Assembly (NCBI RefSeq): GCF_933775445.1
Contig: NC_065873.1
Span: forward strand, 15,376,001 to 15,440,000
Source: Argentina anserina
Lineage: Eukaryota; Streptophyta; Magnoliopsida; Rosales; Rosaceae
DNA length: 64,000 bases
Direction: 5' to 3'
The notes under the pieces were generated by a model, which saw only the letters and a program-made list of their open reading frames with translations, was not told where the DNA came from and did no database searches. Made by a program: the position numbers and the translations under genes. Positions 59,138 through 64,000 of the stretch are shown here, one piece after another. Positions within the stretch are counted from its first letter, which is position 1, and the number at the start of each line of letters is the position of its first letter.

Positions 59138-60572
59138 ATGCAGCCAGCTTCGGCCGTCCGACGGCGAAACATCGGAAAAGAAAAAGTCAATCCTACCACA
59201 CCAATAGTCAGTCTTGCAACACCATCTCCAGTCAAAACAGAGATAATTAAGTCAGAAATTCCTGAGTCATCCACAAGTTTAGTCCTTCACATAGGCCATT
59301 CCTTATTGCCAATTACCAATAAGTACAGCCTATTAGGTACTACTCTCAGTCCTTTCAAACCAAATTATCAGTGAGCACTAGTTAGTTCATTTGACCCTTA
59401 TAAGTCTGATCACCCTAATAAACTTCTGGTCTTCATTAACAGGAAGTCATCCCCTTATCAACTTTGACAACGTGATTTCTACCTTTTTGTTGAGTCATCT
59501 CTGAGTCAGTTAAAATCCCTAGCCGTCATAGTCAAAGCCTTTTTTGGCCCAAATTGCCATTATCCTTCTAGTAAATCCTTATCATTTTATAGGGATATTT
59601 TATATAAAACTCAGTCGGTCTCCATTAACTCAATCAAAGAGCCCAATGAGCCAAATAAAACATTGTACTATTTCTTTTACATTAAACAAATCATCTCTTT
59701 ATCTAAGTGGGAAGAAACCCCATACACTCCTCACCAATCATTTGCATGCACTTACCATGAGTATATTGATGCATGACATTGCATGGTACAAGATCTTCCT
59801 CTTCCAAACAGAGGATTTCAATCATTCATGGTTCCTTACTTTTGATAAGAATTTCAAACGCCAATTTCCCCTGTGCTTTGGTGAATGGTGGGAGTACCAT
59901 GGAGCTTTCTATGATCTCCTTCCCCAGAACTTCAAAACTTAGTCACCAAGTATTTTGAAGTAGTTCTCCATTCAAAATATGAACATAATTTCACTCCTAC
60001 ACTATTATTCATGTCCAAATATAAAATCTCTTGGATCATGAAATGGCATTATGAATTACACGACATGAATGTCGTCTCTCGAATTTTCTTAGTCAAATAG
60101 TGGGACAAATTCAAAACAGAAAGAGTCATAGAACAATTCACCAGAGAATTTGTAGTCACACCGCAAACACTAGTCACTACACAATCTCCAATTGTTGTCT
60201 AGTCTTCTTCCACAGATGCAACTTTGGTCCACCAGCCCTTCACGACATTTCTAATCCAAGCCCGAATTGCTCAAAGAAAATGAATTCAAGCCCAGTCTTC
60301 TTCAATCAAGGCCCAACCGGCTCAATCATCTTCCCGTCAGAAAGCAAAGTCAGTTAAATCTGCCACTACCACTGTAGAAGAATTACAAGAAATTGCTAAT
60401 AAGCTAATCCAACAGGCTGTCAATCTCTGTCAGCAAGCTGCCAATTTATCAACAAACAGTGAAGGAGGCGATATCGAAGACGAAGACTGTTCTTCATCGT
60501 CTGAAGCAGCTCCAAGTCAACCAGTCAGATGGGCTGACTACCAAGATCGTCAAGACCCATACGAACTATAGA
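59138..60572 (+). pseudogene. Pararetrovirus 3' ORF of unknown function, broken
   Basis: After RNase H a further coding region is visible in several frames. It starts MQPASAVRRRNIGKEKVNPT, has a middle block (59544-59942) with FPLCFGEWWEYHGAFYDLLP, and ends with an acidic, Gln-rich tail (IANKLIQQAVNLCQQAANLS, then RWADYQDRQDPYEL) closing near 60570. An extra ORF downstream of pol occurs in some caulimovirids, including florendoviruses. Its role is not known to me. It could be a transactivator or inclusion-type protein, but no motif proves this. Confidence 0.55.
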
Positions 60573-60766
60573 CAATCCAGTATGTCTCAAACCCAGTCAA
60601 GATTCAAGCCCAATTAGAACCAAATCAAGATCCAAGCAAAGTCAAGACCAGTCAAAATCAGCTTTTCCACCGAAGCTACAGTCACCCGGAAAAACACTAT
60701 TCACTCACATGTCAGACAAGTCCACTGTTCTGCAAAAGTCAACAGTAAAAAGCAGAATCGTTTTCT

Positions 60767-60773
60767 TATATAA
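60767..60773 (+). promoter_or_regulatory. TATA box of the pararetrovirus promoter
   Basis: TCTTATATAAGGAGG lies downstream of the last ORF, where the 35S-type promoter sits in circular caulimovirid genomes. A CT-rich stretch (CTCTTCTCTCCCTCTCTGG) follows, as in other pararetroviral leaders. Confidence 0.75.
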
Positions 60774-60906
60774 GGAGGCCCTCTCCTTCATTAGAAAAAC
60801 ACCCCGGAATTTTCCAATTCCTCTCTTCTCTCCCTCTCTGGACAATCCGAGAGCTTATTCATTGTAATAATTTCTTCTTTGTAATTCATGCATAAGTTCA
60901 TAGTCA

Positions 60907-60912
60907 AATAAA
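60907..60912 (+). terminator. Poly-A signal of the pararetrovirus
   Basis: AATAAA ~140 bp after the TATA box. This spacing fits the short terminal redundancy of caulimovirid genomic RNA. Confidence 0.6.
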
Positions 60913-60960
60913 GGTATATCGGATCTAAGCATGAGTTGTCCATAGGCAGCGTTCCCCCAT

Positions 60961-61527
60961 TGCATAATTAGTTCCTCTGTTCCAGTAATTATCAATAAAT
61001 TTTTATTAATACATGCTTATGTCTCTGATATCATATATATATTGATCAAAAAGCTAGCTAGGTAAACAAAACTAGAAAATTCAAATATACATTGATCGAT
61101 GCATACTATGAATCTGGATCCTGGGAGTATTATAATTTTTTTGTGTGATCAGAAAAATAAGTTTTTGTTAACCGTCCATCTTCAATGCATATACATTATG
61201 AATAATTGTATAGTAGAGGTACAGACCCAACAAAACTAGTCACTTCAAGCTTAACTAGAATGAGTGGAATGTTTGTAAATTTTTAAAATAAATAGTTTTA
61301 CTGCAAGGACCTTATTGTAAATAGTGGATATAGGATTTTTGATACGTGGGTGGCTACTGCAAATATAAGTGGGTAATTATGAATATATGTGTGGTTATTA
61401 TTTGAAAATTATTGATTTTCTTTTCTTTTTCTATTATATGTTGTTTTGTAGTTTGACTATTTTAATCTTATCAATCTTCTCAGTGTAAATGATTACAGGA
61501 TCAAAATTGTACATTTTTTTATTTTGG
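60961..61527. other. Intergenic, no feature supported
   Basis: AT-rich DNA between the pararetrovirus and the Mutator-type element. Confidence 0.4.
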
Positions 61528-61536
61528 TTGATAAAA

Positions 61537-62605
61537 GAGTTTTTTTCACCAACAGTCCCTCAATTCTGGTGTACCTACCAATTTGATACCTCAACTCTTA
61601 ATCGTACCAATGTGATACCCAGACTCTAGTATTGCTATCATTGAAGTACTTCCGTTAGTTTTTTTAAACTTTTCCGTTATCTTGGTGACGTGGCAGGTAC
61701 GTGAGGCCCACAAAGAGGGTTAAAATACAAAATTAACCTCATCTGAGAGGAGCAATGTTTTTCCCGCCCTTTACCTTGAGAAAGACACCCAACAATTACA
61801 ATTTTGGCGCCAATTTTCACTCCATACTCCTTAATTTGTGTCTAATATCTAAACTAAAGAACTACCGCCAACCAGTCGACCACAATCTGATAAAACCTAG
61901 ATCAATCACATTTTCTATTTTTACCCTAGCACTTGTTAAACTAACAGAATAAATATATAAATTTATATGGAACATCTCATTTCCACAATCTCATAAGAAT
62001 ATAAAAACACATAACTTAACGAAATTCAAATACATGTTTAAGTACCATTAGTTGCCACATTTTATGTTGATCTGCCATGATTTTTGCTTGTAAGAACTAA
62101 TGGTACATGTAGTTGAATTTCGTTAAGTTATGTGTTTCTATATTCTTATGAGATTGTGGAAATGAGATGTTCCATATAAATTTATATATTTATTCTGTTA
62201 GTTTAACAAGTGCTAGGGTAAAAATAGAAAATGAGATTGATCTAGGTTTTATCAGATTGTGGTCGACTGGTTGGCGGTAGTTCTTTAGTTTAGATATTAG
62301 ACACAAATTAAGGAGTATGGAGTGAAAATTGGCGCCAAAATTGGAATTGTTGGGTGTCTTTCTCAAGGTAAAGGGCGGGAAAAACATTGCTCCTCTCAGA
62401 TGCGGTTAATTTTGTCTTTTAACCCTCTTTGTGGGCCTCACGTACCTGCCACGTCACCAAGATAACGGAAAAGTTGAAAAAAACTGACGGAAGTACTTCA
62501 ATGATAGCAATACTAGAGTCTGGGTATCACATTGGTACGATTAAGAGTTGAGGTATCACATTGGTAGGTACACCAGAGTTGAGGGACTGTTGGTGAAAAA
62601 AACTC
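61537..62605. mobile_element. Mutator-type element with ~515-bp near-identical inverted arms
   Basis: The left arm (61537-62053) and right arm (62095-62605) are close to perfect reverse complements around a ~41-bp centre. Ends read GAGTTTTTTTCACCAACAGT on both sides. The perfect 9-bp duplication TTGATAAAA lies at 61528-61536 and 62606-62614. Because the arms mirror each other, the same 65-codon ORF appears on both strands (61755-61952 plus, 62190-62387 minus) with only two residue differences. No transposase. High arm identity suggests a recent insertion, or correction between the arms. Confidence 0.93.
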
Positions 62606-62962
62606 TTGATAAAACTATGTTCTAGTTATTCATAGTATAGATACATCAGGTAGACCGGTACATTCTTGCCCTTCCTGGTATTAAGTTCTATCCCCATTTA
62701 TTAATTTATTTATAGCAATGGACATGCATGCATATACGTGTTTATCTTAATTTACGTACAGATCGATAGACGGTAATTATTAGCTCACATACAGCTTACA
62801 GTACAAGTAAGATAGCTCACAAAGGGATAGTTAAATGAGCTACTCACAATTATTCTTACATGAAACAAAAGTATGCATGCATGTCACAGGTACATTGTGG
62901 ATAACAAGAAACCGCCAACCACAACGAAGCCGCGAATTAGAAAGCTAGCTAGCAAACGCATT

Positions 62963-64000
62963 CTACATCGACTCTTCTGAGGATGAATAATATGTACTGA
63001 GTCCAGACCCAAAAGGCCTCTGATTATAACAGTCAAGTTTGTCACCATAACCGATTCCAAGCAAATCACAGTACCTCTTGAAAAAGCCAATGCGGTCCGC
63101 CACTCTCCCATCCCAGCCCTTACCACATTCAAGTCCACCGTTGATGATGTTTGTGGTCGTACCGTACCCGGAATACCTGCCAGCTGACGTATCGGCTCCG
63201 GAAGGGTTCCATCTATAGGTGATAACATCATGGCAAGAGGGCTTGGGTGACTGAGGGGTCATCCAGAACCAGAATGCTGTCTTGAATGAGATTACAGGGT
63301 CTGTGGCAACAAGGTCGGGGTTATTCAGCAAGTCCGCTCCTATGGCTTGTCCACACCGTCCATAGTTGTAGTTCCTATGAGCAGTATTGTAACATCATGC
63401 AGATCCCATTAATTTTGGTGTAAAAAACAGAATATCAATGGTGTATAACAAGTTCATAAGATAAATTAGTTGCTTACCAAGAAAGTTGAATCGGACCACG
63501 GCCATAATACTGCTTACCACCAGCACATGGATAATTTGGATCTGCGGCGCAGTAAGTTCCTGGATTTTGCTCCTTGTTAAAACAGTAGCCCCATGCGTAC
63601 GGTCCATCAGGTGCAGTTTCCCATCCCCCTGAAAGTTGCAGGCGTTTGATTAAGAATATATAAATGGTTTCTTGGAATGTGTTTTTCTATGTTATGCGGC
63701 TAACAATCAATCTAAACATGGGAGATATGCAAAATTTTACTAAGTACCAGTAGTTTCATGAGAAGTTTGAGATAAGAAAGCAGCAACCTCCCTCTTACGG
63801 GTGGCAGTATCACCAGTTGTAGCAAAGGCGGGGAAAGCTTTTGCAGCTGCAATGAAAGCATCGTAAGTATAAAACCCTTTGGCCGGGCAACCACCGTCGT
63901 TCCGATGCTTGAGCATCTCGTTAAAGGCGGCCCTTGAGATCACACCCCCAATGTCACCACCACCACTACCACCGCATTGACTCTGGCAATCGGTGCCGCA
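62963..64000 (-). CDS. Class I chitinase (GH19), 3' part; continues beyond the window
   Basis: Endochitinase that cleaves beta-1,4-GlcNAc chains of fungal walls. On the minus strand exon 1 runs from beyond 64000 to 63748, exon 2 is 63628-63478 and exon 3 is 63374-62963. GT-AG introns join in phase at TTGGW and at LSWNY. The edge begins with the end of a hevein chitin-binding domain ([11 protein letters not shown]) and a short Gly-rich hinge. The GH19 domain follows with the catalytic-Glu motif SHETTGGW, then [11 protein letters not shown] and [13 protein letters not shown]. The protein ends [20 protein letters not shown] plus SM, longer and more Ser-rich than the usual short vacuolar-sorting tail. 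The signal peptide and most of the hevein domain lie outside. No defects seen. Confidence 0.95.

Larger units (their letters stand above)
53880..60960 (+). mobile_element. Endogenous pararetrovirus (Caulimoviridae), nearly complete, decayed
   Basis: From left to right: a tRNA-Met primer site (53894), a leader with a stem-loop, a movement protein, a coat-protein-like region, aspartic protease, RT and RNase H, a further 3' ORF region, then a TATA box (60767) and a poly-A signal (60907). There are no LTRs: the leader does not match the 3' end. A movement protein plus RT without integrase identifies Caulimoviridae. About 7.1 kb is close to a full genome of that family. Many stops and frameshifts interrupt it. 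The extra 3' ORF would fit florendovirus-type genomes, but the genus is inference. Confidence 0.88.

Noticed and set aside
53600..60960. LTR retrotransposon instead of pararetrovirus
   Set aside because: No repeated ends could be found, there is no integrase, and a 30K movement protein is present.

Overview
The window is nuclear DNA of a flowering plant, most likely a eudicot. The genes are spliced with GT-AG introns and belong to plant-specific families (expansin-like A, LOG, NAC, class I chitinase). They sit far apart in AT-rich DNA full of plant transposons. A Rosaceae-type host is possible but cannot be established from the sequence alone.

Layout. 1-7042: the 5' half of a decayed Ty3/gypsy LTR retrotransposon on the minus strand, abutting an alanyl-tRNA synthetase pseudogene (7043-8603). 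9330-12870: two small orphan gene fragments and a poly-A retroposon with a perfect target-site duplication. 12880-14350: GC-rich repeat DNA with a 72-bp tandem repeat. 15189-16573: an intact five-exon expansin-like A gene. 17.5-20.3 kb: a MITE, a foldback element and two copies of a 'cgatatatcgg' repeat. 21005-25939: a complete non-autonomous CACTA transposon carrying a captured piece of a ribosomal protein S15 gene. 27.7-31.5 kb: retroposons and a long-inverted-repeat element with a solo LTR nested in it. 31885-33359: a LOG-type cytokinin-activating enzyme gene with a 2-bp frameshift. 34.6-48.7 kb: no host gene recognised; foldback elements, MITEs, and a four-copy tandem array with a ~500-bp unit. 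50635-52098: an intact three-exon NAC transcription factor gene. 53.9-60.95 kb: a nearly complete but decayed endogenous pararetrovirus (Caulimoviridae). 61537-62605: a young Mutator-type element with near-identical arms and a perfect 9-bp duplication. 62963-64000: the 3' part of a class I (GH19) chitinase gene on the minus strand.

The host genes are unrelated in function: cell wall (expansin-like A), cytokinin activation (LOG), transcription (NAC) and defence (chitinase). They do not form a pathway cluster. The most notable points are the CACTA gene capture, the broken LOG gene, the pararetrovirus copy that runs from its tRNA-Met primer site to its promoter/poly-A region, and a family of ~400-bp foldback elements that repeatedly sit in TA-rich tracts.
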